Source of the DNA: Candidatus Methanoplasma glyptotermitis
Lineage (GTDB): Archaea > Thermoplasmatota > Thermoplasmata > Methanomassiliicoccales > Methanomethylophilaceae
Direction of reading: 5' to 3'
Length of the DNA stretch: 52,677 nucleotides
Assembly: GCA_031267895.1 (NCBI GenBank)
Contig: JAIRYF010000023.1
Span: forward strand, 1 to 52,677
The position numbers and the translations under genes are program-made. The notes under the pieces are model-generated. The model was not told where the DNA came from and ran no database searches. It saw only the letters and a list, made by a program, of their open reading frames with translations. Below are positions 28,369 through 37,211 of this stretch, piece after piece; within the stretch, counting starts at the first letter, position 1, and every line of letters starts with the position of its first letter.

Positions 28369-28688
28369 TTGCATCCGGCAGTCATATTTTCGAAAGATTC
28401 AGAGACGTTTCCGATTGTATCCTGCCGCTCTGATCCTGTGACCAAACGCCCTGACACAGTATTGATCCGTTCGGCAGATGTCCGCGCGGGTATGTAATCA
28501 CCGAATTCAGGTCTGAAGAGGAATCCATCAGGATACCGGAGAAGACAGCAAAGTAAAGAAGACAGACTTTGCCGGAAGATGCGGATGTTTGGATCGATGC
28601 AAAAATGTCAGGCGGATCGGGATTGAAAATAATTGCCTGACGGCATGTTTGCAGCAGAAATATAAACCCACGCGGCGATCTGTTTTTC
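28369..28688. other. Intergenic stretch before the HNH nuclease
   Basis: No gene seen. The last 30 nt hold the HNH gene promoter, TATA box GAAATATAAA at 28658-28667. Confidence 0.5.
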
Positions 28689-29510
28689 ATGCCGTTGCCT
28701 CCCTTGAATATCCAACTCCGCGACAGAGTATTCAGATTATATTCCAGAAGAGAAAGAGAGGCGGTTGTGATGGCTTACCTTTTCAGGGGGCTGCCACACA
28801 GAAAAATCGATGATTCGGTATTGGGATTGGACAGCACCCAAACAAAAGGATGGCAATCCATGGGAATCCTGCACCACTACGGCATAACAGACGAATTCAA
28901 AGGAATCTTCTGCGGAAAATCCGTAGATCAGATTCTGAATTCATTTCCAGAAAACCAGGAATATGATTTTCTGTACGACATACTGAAGGAATCTGCCAAT
29001 GAAAAGACGGAATGCAGCGAATACACAGTGAGCGGGAAAATCGGCCTTGACAAAAAAGAAATGCGCAATGTCAGAGTGAATCAGTCTGACTTCAGAAGTA
29101 AAATCCTGACTGCATACGGTTCATCGTGCTGCGTAACGGGTATCAGAGAACCGCAGTTGCTGAGAGCCAGCCACATAAAACCATGGTGCGAAAGCAACGA
29201 GTTTGAAAAAGTTGATGTTCACAACGGATTATGTCTCAACGCACTGCATGACTGTGCGTTCGACTGCGGAATAATTACCGTAGAGTCGGGAACACACAGA
29301 ATCAAGCTGTCCTCGAAAATAGAGGAAACGATGGATGCGGAAACATACGACGAATATTTCCGCAGATATGATACCGCAGTGATAAATGCGGCTCGGTCGG
29401 ATGACGGGCCGGCGGACAGTTATCTGGACTACCATAACAAAAACATCTTCGAAAAAAGGACAAACAGAATCAAAATCGTGTACGAAACTGTAATTGACCA
29501 GTTGTTCTGA
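28689..29510 (+). CDS. HNH endonuclease (predicted restriction-type)
   Basis: 273 residues. The C-terminal half is an HNH_2-type nuclease domain: FRSKILTAYGSSCCVTGI, then LLRASHIKPWCES with the catalytic His, then NGLCLNALHDCAFDCGIITV with the Asn and second His. The N-terminal half is helical and unassigned. The ATG at 28689 is 27 nt from the TATA centre, so leaderless. No methylase is adjacent, which leaves its role in restriction open. Confidence 0.8.
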   Translation: MPLPPLNIQLRDRVFRLYSRREREAVVMAYLFRGLPHRKIDDSVLGLDSTQTKGWQSMGILHHYGITDEFKGIFCGKSVDQILNSFPENQEYDFLYDILKESANEKTECSEYTVSGKIGLDKKEMRNVRVNQSDFRSKILTAYGSSCCVTGIREPQLLRASHIKPWCESNEFEKVDVHNGLCLNALHDCAFDCGIITVESGTHRIKLSSKIEETMDAETYDEYFRRYDTAVINAARSDDGPADSYLDYHNKNIFEKRTNRIKIVYETVIDQLF

Positions 29511-29751
29511 ACCTGCATAGGTTCTGCACCGTCAGATTCAGAGAATACGTGCCGACAGCCGGACTGAACATCAGACTCGGATTCCGACCGACGGGGTTGG
29601 ATTTTTTTTCTTATTCTACGATTTGCAGATAGTATTATATGAGAATCATCGGATACAGACTGTACAACATAAAGGTGCAAAGGAAAAGCAGGCATTTTCT
29701 GCCGCTTTCTGTTGCGCCCGATTGCGATCCTGCCCCATAGAGACGATCTTC

Positions 29752-30903
29752 ATGAGCGATATCAACACCCGATTAGTACACGGAGTCATCGACGGAGACT
29801 CCAGAACCGGTGCCGTCAACGTTCCGATATATCAGACATCGACTTACAGACAGCCGGAACTCGGCCGCAACACCGGTTACGAGTACTCCAGAACAGGGAA
29901 TCCCACGAGGGAAGCCCTTGAGAAGCAGATCGCCGATCTTGAAGGCGGGAAGGCGGGGTTTGCCTTTGCCTCCGGCATGGCTGCTATAGATGCGGTCCTG
30001 AGGCTCTACGGTTCCGGAAGAACCGTTGTCATCTCCAGCAATGTCTACGGCGGCACATTCAGAATATTGGATAAGATTTTCTCGCATTTCGGTCTCGGTT
30101 ACAAAATCGTGGATACTTCAGACCTCAGCGCAGTGGAGAAGAGCATCACTCCGGATGTCTCGGCATTTTTGATCGAAAGTCCGGCGAACCCGCTCATGAC
30201 CGTCACCGACATATCAGCTGTTTCGGATATCGCCCGCCGCCATAACATCCACACAATCGTAGATAATACGTTTATGACCCCGTACCTTCAAAGACCAATA
30301 GAGTCGGGTGCGGACATCGTGGTGCACTCCGCAACGAAGTATATAGGAGGACACAGCGACCTTGTGGCCGGTCTTGCCGTCGTGAACGATGAAGAACTCG
30401 CGGAGAGACTTCATTTCATACAGAACGCCACGGGCGGGATACTCCAGCCTTTCGATTCATTTCTGGCTCTCAGAGGTATAAAGACGTTGAGTGTCAGAAT
30501 GGACCGCCATGTCTCCAACGCAGAACACGTAGCGGAATATCTTCGGAAACATCCGGCCGTGTCGAAGGTTTACTACCCAGGCCTGAAAACAGACCCGGGA
30601 TATGAAATCAACAAAAAACAGGCTTCCGCGGGAGGAGGGATGATCTCTTTCGATCTGAAGGAGGGATATGATCACCGCGCATTTCTCTCGTCCACCGAGT
30701 TGATCGCACTCGCCGAGAGTCTCGGAGGGGTGGAATCACTGCTTTGCCATCCCTCAAGCATGACACATGCCTCAATCCCCGCGGATATCCGAAGGAAGGT
30801 TGGGATAACCGACGGGCTGATCCGGCTGTCGGTTGGGATAGAGGACAGAAACGACATAATCGCCGATTTGGAAACGGCATTCGGAAAATCAAAGCGGGTG
30901 TGA
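29752..30903 (+). CDS. Cystathionine gamma-lyase / gamma-synthase (PLP enzyme)
   Basis: 383 residues of the Cys/Met metabolism PLP family. Features: PIYQTSTYRQ, EYSRTGNPTREALE, the SGMAAIDAVL loop, and the PLP lysine in HSATKYIGGHSD near residue 200. The C-terminus has ESLLCHPSSMTHA. The ATG at 29752 matches the family start. Paired with the next gene it suggests transsulfuration from homocysteine to cysteine (lyase); the synthase reaction cannot be excluded. A TATA-like AGTATTATAT lies near 29632. Confidence 0.9.
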   Translation: MSDINTRLVHGVIDGDSRTGAVNVPIYQTSTYRQPELGRNTGYEYSRTGNPTREALEKQIADLEGGKAGFAFASGMAAIDAVLRLYGSGRTVVISSNVYGGTFRILDKIFSHFGLGYKIVDTSDLSAVEKSITPDVSAFLIESPANPLMTVTDISAVSDIARRHNIHTIVDNTFMTPYLQRPIESGADIVVHSATKYIGGHSDLVAGLAVVNDEELAERLHFIQNATGGILQPFDSFLALRGIKTLSVRMDRHVSNAEHVAEYLRKHPAVSKVYYPGLKTDPGYEINKKQASAGGGMISFDLKEGYDHRAFLSSTELIALAESLGGVESLLCHPSSMTHASIPADIRRKVGITDGLIRLSVGIEDRNDIIADLETAFGKSKRV

Positions 30904-30907
30904 GGGT

Positions 30908-31816
30908 TTGTACTACGACTCGGCGTCTGCGATGATCGGGAACACTCCGATCGTCAAACTGAACAGTCTGTGCCGGAACCCGAATGTGAACATCTACGCA
31001 AAGCTCGAGCTTGCGAACCCATCCGGGAGCGTGAAAGACAGAGTCGGATCGTACATGATCAGAGATGCCGAAAAAACAGGAGTGCTCCGCCCGGGACACA
31101 CTATAGTGGAAGCAACCGCAGGCAACACCGGCATGGGTATAGCTTTCGCCGCGCTCGGCCGCGGGTACAGGACAATATTCGTTGTTCCGGATAAATTCTC
31201 CTGCGAGAAACTTACTCTGATGAGAGCACTCGGAGCCGAGATCGTCACCACGTCCTACGACGACGGCATGCTGGGTGCAGAGAAAAAAGCAGAGGAACTG
31301 CTTGAAAGCATCCCAAACTCTGTATGCCTCAGACAGTTTAGGAATCCCAGCAATCCTCTTGCCCACTACGAAACAACGGGACCTGAGATATACTCGGATC
31401 TGAACGGAAAGATAACTCATTTAGTAGCCGGAGCCGGAAGCGGCGGAACATTCACCGGAATCATGAGATACCTGAAAGAAAAAGACAGGAGAATCAGAGG
31501 AGTTCTCGCGGATCCGATAGGGTCGGTGATCGGAGGAGGAGAAAAGGGACACTACAGCATTGAAGGCATCGGCAACGATTTCGTGGCAGATACTATGGAT
31601 ATAAGCTTCATCGACGAAGTGCAGAAGATATCGGACGACGATGCCGTGAACGGCTCGAGGCTCCTTGCGAAAAAAGAGGGCATATTCGCAGGAGCATCTT
31701 CAGGTGCGGCAGTAGTGGCCGCGCTCAGGACCGCCGAGAAGCTTGACCGCGGCGACATAGTGGCCGTTCTTCCCGACCGCGGAGACCGTTATTTCAGCAA
31801 GAATCTATACGCATGA
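30908..31816 (+). CDS. Cystathionine beta-synthase-like / cysteine synthase (PLP enzyme), TTG start
   Basis: 302 residues. It starts at TTG 30908, 4 nt after the upstream stop. It has the PLP lysine in NPSGSVKDRVG, the EATAGNTGMGIAFAA loop and GAGSGGTFTG. EGIGNDF near residue 215 resembles the MccA/CBS type more than classical CysK. No C-terminal CBS regulatory domain is present. With the preceding lyase it forms a two-gene transsulfuration unit; O-acetylserine or O-phosphoserine sulfhydrylase activity is the alternative. Confidence 0.88.
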   Translation: MYYDSASAMIGNTPIVKLNSLCRNPNVNIYAKLELANPSGSVKDRVGSYMIRDAEKTGVLRPGHTIVEATAGNTGMGIAFAALGRGYRTIFVVPDKFSCEKLTLMRALGAEIVTTSYDDGMLGAEKKAEELLESIPNSVCLRQFRNPSNPLAHYETTGPEIYSDLNGKITHLVAGAGSGGTFTGIMRYLKEKDRRIRGVLADPIGSVIGGGEKGHYSIEGIGNDFVADTMDISFIDEVQKISDDDAVNGSRLLAKKEGIFAGASSGAAVVAALRTAEKLDRGDIVAVLPDRGDRYFSKNLYA

Positions 31817-31861
31817 AATGAGGTAGCCCGAAGTGCTGTGAAACGGATGCCGGTGCGGTGT

Positions 31862-31878
31862 CGGTCTGCGGCAGACCG
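31862..31878 (+). terminator. Hairpin after the cysteine biosynthesis genes
   Basis: CGGTCTG and CAGACCG pair around a 3-nt loop, 45 nt after the stop. The remaining sequence to 32055 shows no gene. Confidence 0.4.
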
Positions 31879-32055
31879 GCATTCGCTGAATAGCCTGCGA
31901 CCACTTGAGTTAAACACGAATCCGCACTCAGGTCGGAGTCGGATCGTCTGTGTGATTTATGTGCCATATGCAGTACAACCATACATAGCATGACAGCAGG
32001 TTGTGCTTTGAGAGTGGGTGAAACATTAATGTACTCTGTCCGGCATTTTCCCGGG

Positions 32056-32700
32056 ATGAAACTTCTTGTAGTAACCGACATACACGGCAATGATTCCGTG
32101 ACCGGCTGGATCAACTCCGAAGTGAGATGCCGCAAAGCGGATCTTGTGCTGGTACTCGGAGACATAACCGACTTCGGTCCGGAGGAAAAAGCAATGGATA
32201 TACTGGGTTCGATCGAAAGCAGGGTCTACGCTTTGCCGGGGAACTGCGACCCTCGCTCTCTCCCCAACATGATATCCGGCATTGCGGTTGACATGCACGG
32301 AAAAACCGCCGAGATCGGCGGGTATCACGTCGCGGGGCTGGGCGGTTCCAACCCGACGATTTTCGACACACCCTTCGAGCTGGAAGAGGATGAGATATAC
32401 AGAATACTCAAACCCATCTCCGAGATGGGTATGATACTTATGGTCCATGCCCCGTCCTACGGCATCAATGACACCATACCGTCGGGAGTCCATGTCGGAA
32501 GCAAATCGATACTCAGAATCGTAAACGAATTCAGGCCGATTCTGGTCCTCAGCGGGCACATACACGAGGATTTCGGCATAAGATATGAAGACGGCACTAC
32601 ATTCGTGAACCCTGGTCCGGCCAGGGACGGCATGTATGCAATCGTGGAAATAGACGGCAGCGCGGTTTCTGCGGAGCTTTTCTCTATAAAAGAGAGTTGA
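32056..32700 (+). CDS. Calcineurin-like metallophosphoesterase (YfcE/MJ0936-like)
   Basis: 214 residues. Metal-binding motifs in order: TDIHGND, LGDITDFG, PGNCD, HAPSYG and SGHIHED. The ATG at 32056 puts the first beta strand (MKLLVVTDIHG) at the N-terminus; an upstream in-frame ATG at 31990 would add unrelated residues. A phosphodiesterase or phosphatase is expected from the family; the substrate is unknown. It lies just upstream of rps8e. Confidence 0.88.
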   Translation: MKLLVVTDIHGNDSVTGWINSEVRCRKADLVLVLGDITDFGPEEKAMDILGSIESRVYALPGNCDPRSLPNMISGIAVDMHGKTAEIGGYHVAGLGGSNPTIFDTPFELEEDEIYRILKPISEMGMILMVHAPSYGINDTIPSGVHVGSKSILRIVNEFRPILVLSGHIHEDFGIRYEDGTTFVNPGPARDGMYAIVEIDGSAVSAELFSIKES

Positions 32701-32706
32701 AAAAGG

Positions 32707-32714
32707 TTTATATA
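32707..32714 (+). promoter_or_regulatory. TATA box of rps8e
   Basis: TTTATATA located 29-36 nt before the S8e start codon and immediately after the stop of the metallophosphoesterase. Confidence 0.65.
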
Positions 32715-32742
32715 CGGAACCGCAATTGGCAGACCGATAACA

Positions 32743-33126
32743 ATGGCACTTTGGCAGGGAAAATCAAAGAGAAAGTCTACCGGAGGCAGGCGCGTCCTCT
32801 GCAGAGGAAAAAGGAAATTTGAAATCGGCAGAGAAAAACAATACACCAAGATCGGTGCACAGTCTCTGAGACAGTACCGCGGAATGGGCGGGATAATCAA
32901 GATAGGGATGCTCGCTGCCGAGTACGCGAATGTGGTAGATAAGAACACCAACAAAGTCCAGAAAACAAAAATTCTCAATGTCACGGTCAACCCTGCAGAC
33001 CCAAACTATGTCCAGCGTAACATAATCAACAAAGGTGCCAAAATAACAACCGAGCTCGGAGATGCTATCGTCACTTCCAGGCCCGGACAGGACGGCGCAG
33101 TAAACGCGGTTCTTATCCAGAACTGA
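32743..33126 (+). CDS. rps8e: 30S ribosomal protein S8e (eS8)
   Basis: 127 residues. The start MALWQGKSKRKSTGGRR and the core ILNVTVNPADPNYVQRNIINKGA are diagnostic for archaeal eS8. It is a small-subunit protein present only in archaea and eukaryotes. It has its own promoter and is followed by SRP19. Confidence 0.97.
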   Translation: MALWQGKSKRKSTGGRRVLCRGKRKFEIGREKQYTKIGAQSLRQYRGMGGIIKIGMLAAEYANVVDKNTNKVQKTKILNVTVNPADPNYVQRNIINKGAKITTELGDAIVTSRPGQDGAVNAVLIQN

Positions 33127-33183
33127 GCGGGTCGGCCCGCCAGCAACTTCTTTAACCTTTTCTGCGTTGGCATTTGTGGTAAT

Positions 33184-33480
33184 ATGGCGTACGACGAGGA
33201 TACCGCGATCACGATCTGGCCTGAGTATTTTGATATCGAAAGGACCAGAGCGGCCGGCAGGAGACTTCCCAAGAACCTCTGTGTCAAAGATCCTGACATA
33301 GACATAATCGCAAAGGGCGCACTTATGCTGGATTTGGAATATGAGGTACAGGAGAATAAGGCATACCCCTCAAATTGGGCAGCCAAACAAGGATACGTAA
33401 AGATCGAGAAGGGCAAGATCCCAAAGACGAAACTCCTCCCGAAAATAGCGGAAATTCTTATCAAAAATCAAAAGAAATGA
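33184..33480 (+). CDS. srp19: Signal recognition particle protein SRP19
   Basis: 98 residues. ITIWPEYFDIERTRAAGRRLPKNLCV is the conserved SRP19 N-terminal region that grips the SRP RNA tetraloops; a basic C-terminus follows. It assists SRP54 assembly on 7S RNA. Its TGA overlaps the ATG of the next gene (ATGA). Confidence 0.95.
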   Translation: MAYDEDTAITIWPEYFDIERTRAAGRRLPKNLCVKDPDIDIIAKGALMLDLEYEVQENKAYPSNWAAKQGYVKIEKGKIPKTKLLPKIAEILIKNQKK

Positions 33481-34877
33481 TCACGGCTCTTGATTCGTCC
33501 GTTATTGATGCCAACTCCGAGGCCATGGGAATCGGTTTGCCGACACTTATGACAAATGCTGCTTCCGCAATAGTATCCGTTCTCAGGAGCAAATTCCCGG
33601 ACTGCGTGTTCGCTTTTGTCTGCGGGAACGGAAACAACGGAGGGGACGGAATAGTTGCCGCAGGAATGATGGACAAATGTACTGTCGGTGTCTACCTTCT
33701 CGGATCGAGAGAATCCATTCGATCAGAGTTCGTCAGAGAGGCCGTCGGCAGACTGGAGTGTCCGGTGAAAGATTTCTCGGATTTTGACGGATGCAATTAC
33801 GACATCCTTGTAGATTGTGCGCTTGGCACCGGAGTCAGGGGGGCGGCCCGGCCGCCTTATGATCATTTCATAGAAGTTGCAAACAGATTCAGCGGACAGG
33901 TGGTTTCCATTGATGTGCCCTCCGGCTTCGGAACCGGTTTATCTGTAAAACCCGATATAACAATTACATTCCACGACCTGAAGGCAGGGATGAGTACAGA
34001 AAACTCAGGAGAAATCATCGTGAAGGACATAGGAATTCCAAAGGAGGCCTGTGAAAATACCGGGCCTGGGGATATGCTCAGGTATCCGATACCGCCGAGG
34101 GATAGCCATAAAGGTTCAAACGGAAGGTTGCTTGTAATCGGCGGAGGACCTTATTACGGTGCGCCTGCAATGTCTGCCCTGGCATCCATGAGGGTCGGGA
34201 CTGATATTGTCAGACTGGCAGTTCCCGAGAGCTGTTCGGCAAAGGTTGCCGCGTTCTCCCCTGTCTTCATGGTCAGCGAACTGGAAGGGGAGTCTCTCCA
34301 CTGCGGACATGTGGCAGAAATTATGAAACTGACGGAGAAATTTGATGCGGTTCTGATCGGCCCCGGTCTCGGAACATCTCATGAAACCAATGAAGCCGTG
34401 AAAGAGATCGTATCGTCATGCGGAGTACCTGTTGTCGTAGATGCAGACGGCCTTACAGCACTCGGAAAGGAATTCGTATCCCCAGGAAAGACCGTGCTCA
34501 CGCCCCATCTCGGAGAATTCAAGCGGCTCGGAGGATGCATGGAAGATATCGAACATTCGCTCATCAAGATTGCGAAAAAAACAAAATCGGTGATCCTGCT
34601 CAAAGGTATGACTGATCTTATCTCAGACGGAAACAGAATAAAGCGCAACCTCGCCGGATCTCCGGGGATGACGAGTGCGGGGACCGGGGATGTTCTTGCA
34701 GGAATCGTTGCAGGGCTTCTTTCGAAGGGCATGGATCCGTTCGATGCAGCTGCTCTGGGCACTTTCATTTCAGGCAAGGCAGGAGAATTTTCCTTCGGCG
34801 AGAAATCATACGGGATGACTGCAACGGATGTCATCGAAAATATACCGAAGGTACTGAAAAAATACTTAAGGAGATAA
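33477..34877 (+). CDS. nnr: Bifunctional NAD(P)H-hydrate epimerase / ADP-dependent dehydratase
   Basis: 466 residues. The N-terminal YjeF epimerase domain has VCGNGNNGGDGIVAA and IDVPSGFG. The C-terminal ribokinase-like dehydratase domain has GPGLGTS, VVVDADGLTAL, TPHLGEFKRL and GTGDVLAGIVAG. It repairs damaged NAD(P)HX. The start at 33477 overlaps the SRP19 stop. Length and domain order are normal for the fused form. Confidence 0.95.
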   Translation: MITALDSSVIDANSEAMGIGLPTLMTNAASAIVSVLRSKFPDCVFAFVCGNGNNGGDGIVAAGMMDKCTVGVYLLGSRESIRSEFVREAVGRLECPVKDFSDFDGCNYDILVDCALGTGVRGAARPPYDHFIEVANRFSGQVVSIDVPSGFGTGLSVKPDITITFHDLKAGMSTENSGEIIVKDIGIPKEACENTGPGDMLRYPIPPRDSHKGSNGRLLVIGGGPYYGAPAMSALASMRVGTDIVRLAVPESCSAKVAAFSPVFMVSELEGESLHCGHVAEIMKLTEKFDAVLIGPGLGTSHETNEAVKEIVSSCGVPVVVDADGLTALGKEFVSPGKTVLTPHLGEFKRLGGCMEDIEHSLIKIAKKTKSVILLKGMTDLISDGNRIKRNLAGSPGMTSAGTGDVLAGIVAGLLSKGMDPFDAAALGTFISGKAGEFSFGEKSYGMTATDVIENIPKVLKKYLRR

Positions 34878-34878
34878 A

Positions 34879-35670
34879 ATGGACCTGCAGCCCGTTCATG
34901 GCATACCCGCCCTGCGCGCAGATGAGTACCTTGTCATAGGAGATCTTCACATAGGTATTGAATCCCATCTCGGATCTAAGGGCTTTCATCTCGAGTCCCG
35001 CACGGATGATATGCTGAACGCCGTGATAGAGGCTGCGGATGATTCCGCCAGCGGACTCATCGTACTCGGTGACGTTAAAGATTCCGTACCGGGATCTACA
35101 AAACAGGAGTACAGAGAGATTCCGGTTTTTTTCGAAAGACTGCTGGAGCGTTTCGATTCTATAGATATAGTAAGAGGCAATCACGACACAAACATAGAAG
35201 AATTCCTTCCGGGTCATGTCAGGATAGTGCCTGCATCCGGAATGAGAAAGGAGGATACGGGATTCATACACGGACACACCTGGCCCTCCGAGGAAGTCAT
35301 GTCATCCGACACGCTTGTGATGGCACACGATCATCCAGCAGTTATGTTCAGAGACGGAGTCGGCAGACAGGTCAGCGAGCCTTGTTGGGTCCGGGGAAGC
35401 TTCCGAAACACCATTTCGGACAGGTACTCTGTCCTTCCGAAGAAATTCATAATAATTCCGGCATTTAACAGAATGCTCGGAGGTTCCCCGGTGAACATAG
35501 TCGGAGAGTCTCTCCTCGGCCCCATAATGTGCGGAGACCTTCTCGACCTCGAGAACGCAACCGTGCACCTTCTGGACGGTATTGATCTCGGAAAACTCTC
35601 CGGCCTGATGATTAAAGGAATCAACCGTTGGAACCGCAAAGACAACCTGAATTTAAAAAATATTGAATGA
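34879..35670 (+). CDS. Archaeal Mre11/SbcD-related metallophosphoesterase
   Basis: 263 residues. Metal-binding motifs: GDLHIGIES, VLGDVKDSV, VRGNHDTN, and HGHTWPSEE followed by MAHDHPAV. This matches the archaeal SbcD-related phosphoesterase family rather than the YfcE type encoded at 32056. The role is unknown. It begins 1 nt after the nnr stop and converges on the hydrogenase operon. Confidence 0.85.
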   Translation: MDLQPVHGIPALRADEYLVIGDLHIGIESHLGSKGFHLESRTDDMLNAVIEAADDSASGLIVLGDVKDSVPGSTKQEYREIPVFFERLLERFDSIDIVRGNHDTNIEEFLPGHVRIVPASGMRKEDTGFIHGHTWPSEEVMSSDTLVMAHDHPAVMFRDGVGRQVSEPCWVRGSFRNTISDRYSVLPKKFIIIPAFNRMLGGSPVNIVGESLLGPIMCGDLLDLENATVHLLDGIDLGKLSGLMIKGINRWNRKDNLNLKNIE

Positions 35671-35692
35671 GGGGTATTCCCCTCTGTTTGAT

Positions 35693-37210
35693 TCAGTTTC
35701 TGGACACTGTCTTGTACTCAGACCCGTCGGCATACCTGACCACTGCCCTGAGCGGCATCTGGCCCGGAAGGCTGTGAGTCGCGCATGAGTTGCACGGGTC
35801 ATACACCCTGAACGCCATCTCAACCATGTTCAGAAGACCCGGAGAAATCTCATAGTCTTTGATCAGGGCCTTTGCGATCTTGACAGTATCGATGTTTATC
35901 GGTCCGTTGTTGTTCGTGGTACCGACAACAAGGTTGCATGCCGTGACAATCCCGTTCTCATCGCAGGTGTAGTCGTGTGTGAGGGTTCCTCTCGGTGCCT
36001 CGACACATCCTACTCCGCGTCCTCCGGGGACTACATCTTTCTGCTTTATGTTCGCGTCGGTGACGTTCGGATTGTACGCATCCTCCCTTACCTTCTCTGC
36101 CGCGTAGAGTATCTCGATGATTCTTGCCCAATGCGTCGCCAGATTGAAGTGCACTGGCCCCTCTACTCCGAGGCTCTTGAAGATTGCCCTGAACTCTTCT
36201 AATGCAGCCTGCGCCTTCGGGGTGGATATGCTGTCGGAAACATTGATTCTTCCCAGCGGCGTAGCGCGGTACATTCCGCTGTCCGTGCCCGCGACCAGCC
36301 CCTTGTACCCCGGTTTTCTGAGGTACGGGAACTTCTCATATGACCACGGTTCGACTGCCTCCGCGATGTGGTCAAGATAGTCATATGGGCTGTATTTGTC
36401 GGATTCCCTGCCCTTCTGGTCGACAACACGTACCTGTCCGTCGTGGAACTCAAGCTGATTCTTGGCGTTCACGAGACCCATGTTATAGAATTCATTGTGG
36501 TACAGATCAGAGTTCTTGATTATATCCAGATACTCCGAGTTCTCAAGCACGACGCTCTTGAACACACCCAGTGAGGTCTCGGCGAATGCGACAAGATTGT
36601 CTGCATACCCCTGGATCTCCTTCTCTTCGTCCTTGTTTATGGCCTTGCTCACACCGCCGGGAACGCCCATAACGGGGTGGGTGGGCTTTCCGCCGATTAT
36701 TCCCTGGATCTTCTGTGCCTCGGCGCGTGCTTTTAGAACTGCCGATCCGAGTTCCAATCCGACGCGTGCAACCACTCCCAGGACATTTCTCTCCGCCGCC
36801 GGGGCTGCCGGGCCGCAGACAAAGTCAGGTGCCGCAAGTGCATAGAAGTGCGCTATGTGGCTGTGTACGAAGTGCGCATGGTAGAACAGATCTCTCAGAA
36901 GGAAGGCTGCCTCAGTAGGTTTCGTGCCGTAACAGCCGTCGATCGCCTTTGTCGCGGCCATATGATGTGCGCCCGGGCATACACCGCAGAGCCTGGCAGT
37001 TATCTGATTCAGCTCAACCACCTTTCTGCCTATGCAGAACCTCTCGAATCCTCTGACCTCCGGAACCTGCCAATATGCATTACTGACATTTCCCGTGTCA
37101 TCAAGGAATATCTCTATCTTTCCGTGACCCTCAAGTCGCGTTATAGGGTCAATGGTCACCCTGTTGGAGGCGGCCTTGTGCTTTTCATCCCATATTATGG
37201 GGCCTGTCAT
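35693..37210 (-). CDS. mvhA: F420-non-reducing [NiFe]-hydrogenase large subunit MvhA
   Basis: 505 residues. NiFe ligands are in RLCGVCPGAHH (Cys75, Cys78) and DPCNSCATH (Cys473, Cys476). The 26 residues after His479 are the C-terminal extension removed by a maturation protease in this family. It oxidises H2 for the HdrABC-MvhADG complex. The start has the strong ribosome binding site AAGGAGGT. Last gene of hdrA-mvhD-mvhG-mvhA. Confidence 0.97.
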   Translation of the reverse strand: MTGPIIWDEKHKAASNRVTIDPITRLEGHGKIEIFLDDTGNVSNAYWQVPEVRGFERFCIGRKVVELNQITARLCGVCPGAHHMAATKAIDGCYGTKPTEAAFLLRDLFYHAHFVHSHIAHFYALAAPDFVCGPAAPAAERNVLGVVARVGLELGSAVLKARAEAQKIQGIIGGKPTHPVMGVPGGVSKAINKDEEKEIQGYADNLVAFAETSLGVFKSVVLENSEYLDIIKNSDLYHNEFYNMGLVNAKNQLEFHDGQVRVVDQKGRESDKYSPYDYLDHIAEAVEPWSYEKFPYLRKPGYKGLVAGTDSGMYRATPLGRINVSDSISTPKAQAALEEFRAIFKSLGVEGPVHFNLATHWARIIEILYAAEKVREDAYNPNVTDANIKQKDVVPGGRGVGCVEAPRGTLTHDYTCDENGIVTACNLVVGTTNNNGPINIDTVKIAKALIKDYEISPGLLNMVEMAFRVYDPCNSCATHSLPGQMPLRAVVRYADGSEYKTVSRN

Positions 37211-37211
37211 T

